Shown here: piece after piece, positions 1 to 8,196 of the stretch
Numbering within the stretch: the stretch's first letter is position 1
Layout: every line of letters begins with the position of its first letter
Assembly (NCBI GenBank): GCA_903959175.1
Contig: CAJBVW010000116.1
Coordinates: 1-40,392, forward strand
Direction: 5' to 3'
Source: an uncultured Pseudomonadota bacterium
GTDB taxonomy: Bacteria > Myxococcota_A > UBA796 > SXON01
Length of the DNA stretch: 40,392 nt
Translations under genes and position numbers: made by a program
The notes under the pieces: generated by a model
Told to the model about the DNA's origin: nothing
The model's database searches: none
What the model saw: only the letters and a program-made list of their open reading frames with translations

Positions 1-178
1 AGCCCCGCACCTCCAGGTGCGCCGGGTCCCATCCGAGCCCGTAGGCGTCCCACACGGAGGGGTGGCCGCGCCAGTCGCCGCCCCAGCGGAGCCCCTCGGT
101 GCGGGCGAGGACACCCAGGGCCCGCAGGAAGGGCGCCTCGGCCTCGAGCCGCGCGGCGGTGCCCGGTCGCCCGACGGC
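1..178 (-). pseudogene. M15-like peptidase C-terminal fragment (partial)
   Basis: Read on the minus strand from 178 towards the left edge, the frame directly after the stop codon of the glycosyltransferase gene encodes a peptide containing GLRWGGDWRG and then GWDPAHLEV. This resembles the C-terminal zinc-site region of M15 family peptidases (WGGDW followed by D-x-x-H-x-E), which cleave peptidoglycan stem peptides. The upstream SxHxxGxAxD part of the family is absent. No ATG, GTG or TTG lies between the upstream stop and the WGGDW motif in this frame. The piece is therefore probably a gene remnant, or a gene broken by a frameshift. It continues off the window. The family call rests on one motif only. 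Confidence 0.33.
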
Positions 179-1324
179 CTACCTCCCCGCGATCACGCTC
201 CGGTACACGGCCTCGACATCGCCCACGACGTGCTCCCACGCGTAGGTCTGGGCCTTCGCGCGGGCGGCGGCGCTCACCTCGGCGCGGCGGGGCCCGAGGT
301 CGCGCGCCTTCAGGATCGCGGCGGCGGCGGCCTCCGGCTTCGAGTAGTCGGCGATGAAGCCGTTCTTCCCCTCGTCGATGAAGTACTTGAACGCCCGGAT
401 GTCGTTGAGCACCGGCACGAGGCCCGCGCCCATGGCCTCCACCACGGAGATGCCGAAGGACTCGTACTCCGAGGGGAACAGCCCGAGGTCGGCGCGGTCG
501 ACCGCCGCGACGAGCTCCTCCTGCGTGACCTTACCGCGGAAGACGAGGCGATCATGGAGCTTCAACGCGTCCCGTTCGCGCTCCAGCCCCGCGACGAGGC
601 CCGGCACCACCTCGGGCCCGAGCACCTCGACGCGGAAAGGGCGAGGGTCCCGGTCCCGCACGACGGCGAGCGTCTTCACGAGGTTGGACAGGCCCTTGTG
701 CGTGTCGACGCGGCCGATGGTCACCGCGGTGCCCTCGACGGGGTGGCCGAGGGGCTCCCACGGCGCGAGATCGACCGCGTTCCGGAGGATCATGCCCTTG
801 TCGGTGATCGCCCGGAACAATTCCTCGTCCTGGTCGGACGTGTACAGGAGGCGGTCCACCCGCGAGACCATGGCGCGCGTGGCCGTCTGGAACCAGAGCT
901 TCTTCAGGCGCGGGGCGAAGGCGGTGTGGAAGAAGCCGCCGTGCGTCGAGAGCACGACGGGGCGGCCGTGCCAGGGCTTCGTCGCGACCATCCAGTCGGC
1001 GAGAAAGTCGATCGCGTGCACATGGACGACGTCGTAGCGGGAGGCGAAGCGCGCGACGCGCGGCGCGATCGGGTAGCGCGTGCTGCCCGCGAACGGGACG
1101 CGCCAGATGTTCACGCCGTTGAGGCGGTCGTAGGGCGGGTAGCGGGTGCCGTCCTCGAACGAGCGGTCGAGGGTCACGACGTCGCAGACGTGGCCGCGGC
1201 GGACGAGCTGCTCGGAGAGCCACTGCACATGCCGCTCGATCCCGCCGATGTTCGGCCAGAACACGCGGGCGATCTGGAGGACGCGGAGCGGCGGGGCGCC
1301 CGAGAGTGGCACGGGAGTCGGCAT
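179..1324 (-). CDS. Glycosyltransferase family 4, GT-B fold
   Basis: This 381-residue cytoplasmic or membrane-associated enzyme probably adds a sugar from a nucleotide donor to a growing lipid-linked exopolysaccharide. The N-terminal acceptor domain begins with GGIERHVQWLSEQL, the usual GT4 glycine loop, and has STHGGFFHT near residue 125. The C-terminal donor domain has GRVDTHKGLSNLV and the E-x7-E-type signature ESFGISVVEAMGAG near residue 290. Length is normal for the family. The ATG at 1324 gives a standard N-terminus, and no strong Shine-Dalgarno is seen. It diverges from the polymerase gene at 1455 across a 130 bp gap. Sugar and linkage cannot be told from sequence. The family call is firm. 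Confidence 0.9.
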   Translation of the reverse strand: MPTPVPLSGAPPLRVLQIARVFWPNIGGIERHVQWLSEQLVRRGHVCDVVTLDRSFEDGTRYPPYDRLNGVNIWRVPFAGSTRYPIAPRVARFASRYDVVHVHAIDFLADWMVATKPWHGRPVVLSTHGGFFHTAFAPRLKKLWFQTATRAMVSRVDRLLYTSDQDEELFRAITDKGMILRNAVDLAPWEPLGHPVEGTAVTIGRVDTHKGLSNLVKTLAVVRDRDPRPFRVEVLGPEVVPGLVAGLERERDALKLHDRLVFRGKVTQEELVAAVDRADLGLFPSEYESFGISVVEAMGAGLVPVLNDIRAFKYFIDEGKNGFIADYSKPEAAAAAILKARDLGPRRAEVSAAARAKAQTYAWEHVVGDVEAVYRSVIAGR

Positions 1325-1338
1325 GGGAGGCGTTCGTG

Positions 1339-1347
1339 ACTAACCGT
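1339..1347 (-). promoter_or_regulatory. Variant of the CGGTTAG promoter-like motif
   Basis: On the minus strand this reads ACGGTTAGT, 14 nt before the ATG of the GT4 gene. It matches the core of the CCGGTTAGA motif found before four other genes in this window, but it is closer to the start codon, so it is a weaker case. Confidence 0.25.
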
Positions 1348-1454
1348 ACGGAGCGCGCCCGGGTAAGCTGACTCGTGCGCGCGCCCGTCGAGAAGAGCCC
1401 CGTGACGAAGCCCCCAGCGCCCGCCCCCGGTGACCGGCCCGCGCGGCCCCCGGC

Positions 1455-2930
1455 GTGAAGGCCAACTCGCCCTTCGCGGACCTCGGCTCCGACCCCCTCC
1501 GCCAGCTCCTGCTCCCCGCGGCGGTCGCCCTCCCGCTCGCCGCCGCCCTCGCCTTCGGCGGCGTCAACTACATGGCGGCGCTCGCGATCGTCGGCGTCGG
1601 CGGCGGCTTGTTCCTCGCCAACCCGAGGGCGTTCATCCTCGGCTTCCTCATGCTCATCTCGCTCCGCAACTTCGTGGCGGGCGGCGAGCGCATGGGCACC
1701 GAGGGCCTCAACTTCGACCTCGGCGGCCTCGCCAACGTGCTCGCGACGGGCATCGGCGTCGTCTACTTCCTCGTCCTCTGGAAGAACCCCTTCAAGGGCC
1801 GCTCGCTCACGGTCCCGTACGGCGTATTCCTCGCTTTGTTCGCCGCGTCTATGTGGTGGGCGCCCGACTTCCGCTGGGCCCTCCGCTTCGTCACCCGGCT
1901 CGCAGCGCCCTTCTTCACCTACCTCATCATCAGCGACATGATCGACCGCCGCATGGTCCGGCAGGTCATCTCGGCGATGTACGCGTCCAGCGTCATCCCC
2001 ATCGTCTACGGCTTCTACCAGTGGATCACCGGCACGGGCAACGACGTGACCGAGGGGTACAACCGGGTCAACTCGAGCTTCTTCCACCCCGCCCACTTCA
2101 GCATGTACCTGACGTTCCTGTTCTGCCTCGCGTACGCGGAGTTCCTCGACCCGCGCGCGAAGAACCGGGCCAGCCGCCTCATCTACATCGTGCTGCTCGT
2201 GGCCCTGGAGATCTCGACCTACACGCGCATCTCGTGGCTCGCGATGGGCATCTGCTTCCTCTACCTGTCGTGGGTGTACGGAAAGCGCAGCTACATCCTC
2301 GCGGCCGCGGCCGGCGGAGCGGTCGTGCTCCTCGCGGCGGGCGGCGGCATCATCGAGCGCTTCACGAGCGTCAGCGACGTGCTCGGCGGCGACAACGTCT
2401 ACGACCTGAACTCCTCCGTCGGCTGGCGCCTCTACTTCTGGGACGAGATCCTCCGCCGCTTCTGGGACCGGCCCTGGTTCGGCTTCGGAGCGGGCTCGTC
2501 CGTCATGCTCGGCGTCGAGATCTTCGGCGTCGAGGCGGCACCCCACAACGGCTACCTGCGCGTGCTGTACGAGACCGGCGTCGCCGGCGCAGCCGCGTTC
2601 CTCTGGGTGCTCGGGGTGATGTTGTGGCAGGGCTTCCGCATGATCCGGCAGAAGCTGGACAACCGGCTCACCTTCATCTCGCACGTCTACGTCACGATGA
2701 CCATGACGTACATCCTGCTGAACCTCACGGACAACATCCTCGAGTACTACGAGGTCGCCATCTACCAGTGGGCGATCCTCTCGCTCGTCGAGTTCAACAA
2801 CCTCCACGCCGCGCGCGCCGGCATCATCGAGCAGGCCAGCTTCGAGGAGCCCCTCGAGGCCGAGCCCGAGGCCATCGCGGACATCGCCGCCGTCCTCAGC
2901 GAGACCGAAGCTCCACCCACGGTGAGCTGA
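1455..2930 (+). CDS. O-antigen ligase/polymerase-like membrane protein (Wzy type)
   Basis: This 491-residue polytopic inner-membrane protein has about ten to twelve hydrophobic segments spread from residue 15 to residue 440. It carries hallmarks of the O-antigen ligase/Wzy_C superfamily: a TRISWLAMG segment near residue 257, a W-rich loop with FWDRPWFGFGAGSS near residue 337, and the conserved PHNGYLRVLYETGVAG near residue 363. Such proteins polymerise undecaprenyl-linked repeat units in the periplasm. With the flippase at 5654-7147 this points to a Wzx/Wzy-dependent exopolysaccharide pathway. The start is GTG at 1455. The C-terminal 35 residues are acidic and soluble. Its 3' end overlaps the convergent hydrolase gene by 35 bp. 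Polymerase versus ligase cannot be decided from sequence. Confidence 0.85.
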   Translation: MKANSPFADLGSDPLRQLLLPAAVALPLAAALAFGGVNYMAALAIVGVGGGLFLANPRAFILGFLMLISLRNFVAGGERMGTEGLNFDLGGLANVLATGIGVVYFLVLWKNPFKGRSLTVPYGVFLALFAASMWWAPDFRWALRFVTRLAAPFFTYLIISDMIDRRMVRQVISAMYASSVIPIVYGFYQWITGTGNDVTEGYNRVNSSFFHPAHFSMYLTFLFCLAYAEFLDPRAKNRASRLIYIVLLVALEISTYTRISWLAMGICFLYLSWVYGKRSYILAAAAGGAVVLLAAGGGIIERFTSVSDVLGGDNVYDLNSSVGWRLYFWDEILRRFWDRPWFGFGAGSSVMLGVEIFGVEAAPHNGYLRVLYETGVAGAAAFLWVLGVMLWQGFRMIRQKLDNRLTFISHVYVTMTMTYILLNLTDNILEYYEVAIYQWAILSLVEFNNLHAARAGIIEQASFEEPLEAEPEAIADIAAVLSETEAPPTVS

Positions 2931-5643
2931 GCCCCGCCGTCGCGAGGCGCCACCACCCGCCGCCGAGCCGCCGCAGCGCCACCCGCTCCACGGGCTGCCC
3001 CGTTGGGTCGAGGATCCAGGCCTCGGGCCGGCCGCCCCAGCGCACGTCCACGAAGCCGGCGAGCCGCTCCAGCCGCGCGGGGCCCTGGCCGTAGACGAGC
3101 GTGCCGGGGCCGCCCGTGCTCCGGAGCGTGCCGTCGCGCTCGGTGCGCCCGGCGAGGGTGAGGAGGGCGCGGCGCGTAGGGGCCGATCCCGCTACGAGCG
3201 AGGCGCCGTCGAGGTCGTGGCCGTCCAGCGACGCGAGGGAGACCGCCGCGAACGCGCCCAGCACGACACGCAGCGCGGTGGGATCGGGCCCCTCCCCCGC
3301 TGCGAACGGCGGCAGGATGGGGGTCGTCGTTCGCCCGACGATCGCCTGGTAGCGCGGCGTGTCGACCACCCACCGGCCGGCGTCCGGCCACCAGCGTACC
3401 GGGCTCACCGCGGGTGCCGGGGCGGCGGTCAACGCGGGCGGGACGGCGGCGAAGGAGGTGCGGAGCACGTTGTCGAGGGCGGAGCGCCAGGAGACCTGGG
3501 GGTCGAGCCACAGGCTGGACGGCTCCGAGAGATCGCGGAGGAGGCCGTCGGGGCTCCACCAGCGGACGTGGCGACGGGCGGGGGGCGCGACGGCGCCGCT
3601 GCGGAAGAGCGCCGAGGCCGTCGGCATCTGCACCCACGAGGAGAAGCGCCCGGCGAGATCGAGCGCGCCGCCGGGGCCGTCCGGCGCGGGCAGGAAGGGG
3701 CCGTGCGCGTAGGCGAACCAGACCACCGCGTCGAGGTCCTGCCGGGCGGCGAGCGCGCTCCACACCAACGGCGCCTCCTGGCCGTAGCGGTTCGGCCAGG
3801 TGTGGTTCAGTTCGCTTAGGGTGCAGGGCTTCCCTTCCTGACACCACGACAATTTCTCCAGGACGCGCCCGTGTAGCGGCCGCTCCACGATCGACTGGTC
3901 GAAGTAGACGTTCTGCTCGGCGATGGGGTCCCAGTAGACGTGCAGATCCACCACGTCGCACGCGGCCAACTGCGCGTCCGCGAGGGGCACGCCGAACGAG
4001 GTGTTGCACACGACGGGCGCGGTGAAGCCGAGGCCCTTGACGAAGCGCGCCATGTCGGCGTGGTGGGCGGCCTCGAGCTCGCCGTAGAAGCGCACGAGGT
4101 CCGCGGCGCGCGCCGCCGGGTAGAGCTCCGTGCGGCCGCGCGCGGAGGGTTCGCGCGCCACGGAGTCGAGCGAGAGCGTCTCGCCGAGCTGGAGCCCCGC
4201 GCGCACGGGGCCCTTCCACGCGGCAGTGAGGGCGGCGTCGGTGTGGTAGCGCGTTCGAAGCCACACGTTCCACAGCTCGTCGAGGCGGCGCCGGTGCTCG
4301 CCGGGCAGCTTCTCCAGCGCACCGCCGCTCCACGCGACGAGGAGGCTGTCCTCGTTCGCGATCTCGAAGAGCGCCACGGCGGGGTCGTCCGCGTAGCGCA
4401 GGCCCGTGTAGGGGTTCACGCGGTCGTAGAGCGCGCGCACCCACGCCTTCTTGGCGTCGGCGTACTCCTTCCAGAAGAACGGCGCGTACTTGTTGCCCAC
4501 CGCGAGCCCGCGCGGGGCAGGCACGCCCTCTTCCGGGCGGAAGCTCCGGAGGGTCCACGTCTCGAGATAGACGTACACGCCGGCCGCCTTGAGCGCGGCG
4601 TGGAACCGGTCCATCCGGTCGAGGGCCTCGGGCAGCGCGAGGGGCTCCCCGGGCTCGCCGCGGCGCGGGTTGACGAGCGAGCCCGCGGCGTCGGCGTCCA
4701 TGTGGTGCGGGCGGACGAGGTTGAAGCCAGCGTTCGCGAGGCTCTTCGCGTAGACGTCCGCGATCTCCTTGTCCGGGAGCGCCCCCTCGCGGACGAGGTT
4801 GATCCCCCAGAAGCGGGCCCGCTCCCCGTCGGGGAAGGCGAGGTGACCGTCCTTCACGCCGACGGCGCGGTCGGCGGGGCCGGTGACGGCGAGCGCGGGA
4901 TCGATGGGGAGCGGCGCGTCGAGCACGCCCGGCACGCGGAAGTCGTAGCTGTCGAACGGCGTACGGTTCACGACGGGCACGACGGTCACCGGCGCGAGGT
5001 CCGAGGTGGTGACCGCGAGCACCGCGAAGGCGAGCGGGCCGCCGCGCGAACGGATGGAGATGGCGTCGATCGGGGCGTCCGGCCAGGACACGTCCACGGT
5101 GAGGAGCGAGGCGGTGAGCACGTCCCCACCCATGTTCCAGCCGATCGGCACCACGTCCGCGTTACGACCTGTCGCGCCCGCCCACGCCGGCCAGATCTGC
5201 TCGCCCACCATCCACTTGAGCGGCTGCTTGCGCCCGTCCGCGAAGCGCACCTCGCCGTCCGCCGCGATGTCGCGCACCGCGAGCGTCCCCTGCCCCGCCG
5301 CCAGCACGTAGATCGTGCGCGCCGTCCGCCCCACGGGGACCACGACCTCGCCTGGCATCTCCGGGGTGTCCGTTCCCTTCAGCAACACGACGTCCGGCGC
5401 CGCGGCGGGGTCGAACACCAGCGGCACAGGGGGCGCCCACGGGAACGTCTCCTTCAGCCGGAACACGGGCGCGGCAGCGCCGTCGAAGAGGTCGTGGTTG
5501 CGCAGGGCCGTCAGATCGACGGGGTGGTAGGCGTCGTCCCCGCCGGCCCACGCCAGGCCCACCCCGAGCGCCAGCGTCCCCACGAGAGCGCGGGCCCCGA
5601 CGCCGCGAACGCCCCTGCCCCTCACCGCCCCTCGCCGTACCAT
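2896..5643 (-). CDS. Secreted glycoside hydrolase, clan GH-A-like
   Basis: The product is about 915 residues with a signal peptide (Arg-rich start, then ALVGTLALGVGLAWAGG), so it should be exported. A beta-rich N-terminal region of about 260 residues precedes a TIM-barrel region with features of cellulase-like clan GH-A enzymes. These are FWGINLVREG, then GFNLVRPHHMD, NPYTGLRYADDPAVALFEI, the presumed acid/base Glu in EIANEDS (about residue 431), and the presumed nucleophile in LSELNHTWPN (about residue 611). C-terminal beta domains follow. I prefer ATG 5643; a GTG at 5664 would overlap the flippase gene by 11 bp. Sitting inside the exopolysaccharide locus, it may trim or degrade the polymer made there. 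Family number and substrate are not assignable. Confidence 0.78.
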   Translation of the reverse strand: MVRRGAVRGRGVRGVGARALVGTLALGVGLAWAGGDDAYHPVDLTALRNHDLFDGAAAPVFRLKETFPWAPPVPLVFDPAAAPDVVLLKGTDTPEMPGEVVVPVGRTARTIYVLAAGQGTLAVRDIAADGEVRFADGRKQPLKWMVGEQIWPAWAGATGRNADVVPIGWNMGGDVLTASLLTVDVSWPDAPIDAISIRSRGGPLAFAVLAVTTSDLAPVTVVPVVNRTPFDSYDFRVPGVLDAPLPIDPALAVTGPADRAVGVKDGHLAFPDGERARFWGINLVREGALPDKEIADVYAKSLANAGFNLVRPHHMDADAAGSLVNPRRGEPGEPLALPEALDRMDRFHAALKAAGVYVYLETWTLRSFRPEEGVPAPRGLAVGNKYAPFFWKEYADAKKAWVRALYDRVNPYTGLRYADDPAVALFEIANEDSLLVAWSGGALEKLPGEHRRRLDELWNVWLRTRYHTDAALTAAWKGPVRAGLQLGETLSLDSVAREPSARGRTELYPAARAADLVRFYGELEAAHHADMARFVKGLGFTAPVVCNTSFGVPLADAQLAACDVVDLHVYWDPIAEQNVYFDQSIVERPLHGRVLEKLSWCQEGKPCTLSELNHTWPNRYGQEAPLVWSALAARQDLDAVVWFAYAHGPFLPAPDGPGGALDLAGRFSSWVQMPTASALFRSGAVAPPARRHVRWWSPDGLLRDLSEPSSLWLDPQVSWRSALDNVLRTSFAAVPPALTAAPAPAVSPVRWWPDAGRWVVDTPRYQAIVGRTTTPILPPFAAGEGPDPTALRVVLGAFAAVSLASLDGHDLDGASLVAGSAPTRRALLTLAGRTERDGTLRSTGGPGTLVYGQGPARLERLAGFVDVRWGGRPEAWILDPTGQPVERVALRRLGGGWWRLATAGLSSPWVELRSR

Positions 5644-5653
5644 CCGCGGGCCC

Positions 5654-7147
5654 CTACGCCGCACGGCGCCGCACCTTCGCGACGAGGGTGTCGACCACCA
5701 GCCGATCGTCCGCGTCCAGCCCGAGGGCGCGCAGGGCGACGAGGAAGACGAGGCCGCCGCCGATCCCGGACACCGCGACGAGCGGCACCGGCGCGCTCAT
5801 CCCCTGCCCCACGAGCGCCACGAACGCCGCGCACGGGAGCGCCGCGAGCAGCGGACGGACGAAGGCTCGGTCGAAGGGGTGGATCCCGAGCGCGGCATGC
5901 ACTTGCCAGAGCCCGATGCCGTTGGCCGCGACCGTGGCCACCCCGTTCGCGATGGCCGCGCCGGTCACCCCGAGGGCGGGGATGAGGGCGACGGAGAGGC
6001 CGAGGTTGATCAGCACGGCGGGGACGCCGTTGTAGAGCGTGGCGCGCTGGTGGCCCGCCATGATCAACAGGTAGTTGACGCTGCCGACGGCGGTGCAGAG
6101 GAGCTGCGCGGCGCAGGTGATGCGGAGGGCGGCGATGGCGTCCGGCGAACCGTGCGGCCAGAGGCCGATGACCGCACCCGGGACGACGGCGCACACGACG
6201 AGCGGCGGAACGGCGAGCGCGACCGCCCAGCGGGTGACGGTGCGGTAGAGCGCCTGGAGGCCCGCCATGTCGCCCGCGGCGTGGCGCTCCGCGATGATCG
6301 GCGCGAACATGCCGTTGAGAGAGCCGAGGCCGACGCCGAAGAGCGGCGCGAGGGTGGCGACGGGGCCGTAGATGCCGGCCGCGGTCGTGCTGTCCAGGCT
6401 CGCGAGCAGCACCTGGTCGAGCCAGGTGTAGAGCCCCATCACGATGCCCTGGAGCCACATCGGCCACGCGAACAGCAGCAGCGCGCCGAAGCCCACCCCC
6501 GCCGCGGAGGCGCCGGGCCGGAGCAGGTCGCCGCGGAGACGATGGAGGAAGCCGAGCGCGAGCGCCGCGCCGAGGGCCATCGCGCCGACGTAGGCGATCA
6601 TCACGCCGCGGATGCCGAGACCGAGGGCGTGGGCGAGGGTGGCCACCCCCACGATCTGCACGAGCGGCCACGCGAGGAACATCACGAACGCGCGATGGGT
6701 CACGACCTTCCAGCCCTGGCTCGCGCTCACCGCGACCATGCGGACGGCCATGAACGGGAGCGAGAGCGCGCCGATGCGGAGGGCCTCGGCGGTGGCGGGG
6801 GCAGGGTCGACCCAGAGGGCGAAGGGGCCCGCGAGCGCGACGAGGACGCCGGCGGCGAGCACGGAGGCGCCGATCGTGCCGACGAAGGCCTGCCGGACGG
6901 CCCCGCGGGCGGCCTCGGGCGTGGCGGCGGTCGCGACGAAGCGGATGACCGCGTTCTCCATGCCGAGCAACACCACGAACCCGACGAGCTGGAGCACGCG
7001 CTTGATGGCGCCGAAGAGCCCGTAGTCGGCGGTGCCGAGCACGCCGTTGACGTACTGGTCGAGCAGGAGGAGGAGGAGGTTTCCCGCCAGCGTCGCCGGC
7101 AGGAGCAGGCCTGTTCCGCGGGCGATGGCTTTGACGTCCTGGCTCAC
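5654..7147 (-). CDS. Polysaccharide flippase, MOP superfamily (Wzx type)
   Basis: This 497-residue membrane protein has about fourteen hydrophobic segments in the regular spacing of MATE/Wzx-like flippases. It begins with KAIARGTGLLLPATLAGNLL and then has YGLFGAIKRVLQLVGFV, which resembles the polysaccharide_synt domain N-terminus. A second half starts near residue 235 at FAWPMWLQGIVMGLY. The expected role is to flip undecaprenyl-diphosphate-linked repeat units to the periplasm for the Wzy-like protein at 1455-2930. The start is GTG at 7147. The next gene on this strand, the glycoside hydrolase, starts 10 bp after its stop, so the two are probably co-transcribed. It is divergent from the PssD-like gene across 74 bp. 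Confidence 0.9.
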   Translation of the reverse strand: MSQDVKAIARGTGLLLPATLAGNLLLLLLDQYVNGVLGTADYGLFGAIKRVLQLVGFVVLLGMENAVIRFVATAATPEAARGAVRQAFVGTIGASVLAAGVLVALAGPFALWVDPAPATAEALRIGALSLPFMAVRMVAVSASQGWKVVTHRAFVMFLAWPLVQIVGVATLAHALGLGIRGVMIAYVGAMALGAALALGFLHRLRGDLLRPGASAAGVGFGALLLFAWPMWLQGIVMGLYTWLDQVLLASLDSTTAAGIYGPVATLAPLFGVGLGSLNGMFAPIIAERHAAGDMAGLQALYRTVTRWAVALAVPPLVVCAVVPGAVIGLWPHGSPDAIAALRITCAAQLLCTAVGSVNYLLIMAGHQRATLYNGVPAVLINLGLSVALIPALGVTGAAIANGVATVAANGIGLWQVHAALGIHPFDRAFVRPLLAALPCAAFVALVGQGMSAPVPLVAVSGIGGGLVFLVALRALGLDADDRLVVDTLVAKVRRRAA

Positions 7148-7221
7148 GGCGGCAGCGTAGCCCGGTGGAAGGCGGCGGCGCGCTGGCCAAACCCGCGCGC
7201 GCGAGTGAAGAAGGAAGCAGA

Positions 7222-7686
7222 ATGTCGGGCCCCCACCGCGTCTGCATCGTGTGCTCCTCCGGGGGGCACCTCGCGCAATTGCACTGCCTCGACGCGTGGT
7301 GGTCCCGCCACGAGCGCTTCTGGGTCACGTTCGACAAGCCCGACGCCACCTCGCTCCTCGAGGGCGAGCGCGTCTACTTCGGCCACCACCCGACGAACCG
7401 CAACGTGCGCAACACCCTGCGGAACAGCCTGCTCGCGCTGCGCATCCTCGCCAAGGAGCGCCCCGAGATCATCGTGTCCAACGGGGCCGGGCTCGCGGTG
7501 CCCTTCTTCTGGATCGGCAAGGTCGTGTTCGGCTGCAAGACCGTCTACATCGAGGTCTACGACCGGGTGGACTCCCCCACCCTCACCGCGCGCCTCGTCG
7601 CGCCGGTGCTCGACAAGATGGTCATCCAGTGGGAGGACCAGCGCGCCTTCTACCCCGACGCCGAGAACCTCGGCGCCGTGCTGTAG
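7222..7686 (+). CDS. Alg14/PssD/CpsF-like glycosyltransferase subunit
   Basis: This 154-residue protein matches the membrane-anchoring, acceptor-binding half of a bipartite GT-B enzyme (eukaryotic Alg14, bacterial PssD/CpsF). It opens with VCIVCSSGGHLAQL, the glycine-rich loop of the family, and has RPEIIVSNGAGLAVPFFWIGK near residue 90 and YIEVYDRVDSPT near residue 115. The start is ATG 7222, chosen because the sequence gaaggaagcag just upstream is a good ribosome binding site; an upstream start at 7165 would overlap the divergent promoter region. The catalytic partner starts at the base after the stop codon. Together the two should transfer one sugar to a lipid-linked exopolysaccharide precursor. 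Confidence 0.88.
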   Translation: MSGPHRVCIVCSSGGHLAQLHCLDAWWSRHERFWVTFDKPDATSLLEGERVYFGHHPTNRNVRNTLRNSLLALRILAKERPEIIVSNGAGLAVPFFWIGKVVFGCKTVYIEVYDRVDSPTLTARLVAPVLDKMVIQWEDQRAFYPDAENLGAVL

Positions 7687-8175
7687 ATGATCTTCTGCAC
7701 CGTCGGCACGCACGAAGACCCCTTCGACCGCCTCCTCCGCGCGCTCGACACGGTCCCCGGCGACGAGCCGATCCGCATCCAGAGCGGCTACTCGACCTAC
7801 GCGCCCACGCGCTGCACGGCCGAGGCGATGATCCCCTTCCAGGCAGTGCAGCAGGCCATGCGCGACGCGCGCATCGTCGTCACGCACGGCGGGCCCGCCT
7901 CGATCATGCAGGCGCTGTCGCATGGGAAGGTGCCCATCGTCGTGCCGCGTCAGTCCGCCTTCGGCGAGCATGTGGACGATCACCAGGTGCGCTTCAGCGC
8001 CAAGATCGCCGACCGCGTGCTCGTCGTGCTCGACATCGCGGAGCTTCTCCCGACCATCGCGCAGTACGACCAACGCGTCGCACGCCTCGGCCAGACCACC
8101 CTCGGCCCCGAACGCGCGCGCCAATTCGCGGAGAAGCTCGACGCGCTGACGGAGCGCCTGCTCAGTCGATCCTGA
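7687..8175 (+). CDS. Alg13/PssE/CpsG-like glycosyltransferase catalytic subunit
   Basis: This 162-residue protein corresponds to the nucleotide-sugar-binding C-terminal domain of GT28 enzymes (Alg13, PssE, CpsG). Visible hallmarks are the start MIFCTVGTHEDPFDRLLRAL, the donor-binding loop VTHGGPASIMQALSHGKVPI near residues 60-80, and VPRQSAFGEHVDDHQ after it. It needs the Alg14-like protein encoded immediately upstream, whose stop codon abuts this ATG (TAGATG), implying translational coupling. The pair acts at the cytoplasmic face of the membrane in exopolysaccharide assembly. The donor sugar is unknown. Length is typical for the split subunit. Confidence 0.88.
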   Translation: MIFCTVGTHEDPFDRLLRALDTVPGDEPIRIQSGYSTYAPTRCTAEAMIPFQAVQQAMRDARIVVTHGGPASIMQALSHGKVPIVVPRQSAFGEHVDDHQVRFSAKIADRVLVVLDIAELLPTIAQYDQRVARLGQTTLGPERARQFAEKLDALTERLLSRS

Positions 8176-8196
8176 GATGTGGTAGGAAGCGCCCCC

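Noticed and set aside
552-2807. A 751-codon minus-strand frame antisense to the Wzy-like gene
   Set aside because: Its composition is low-complexity and it overlaps two clear genes. No domain is recognisable except the shifted GT4 part.
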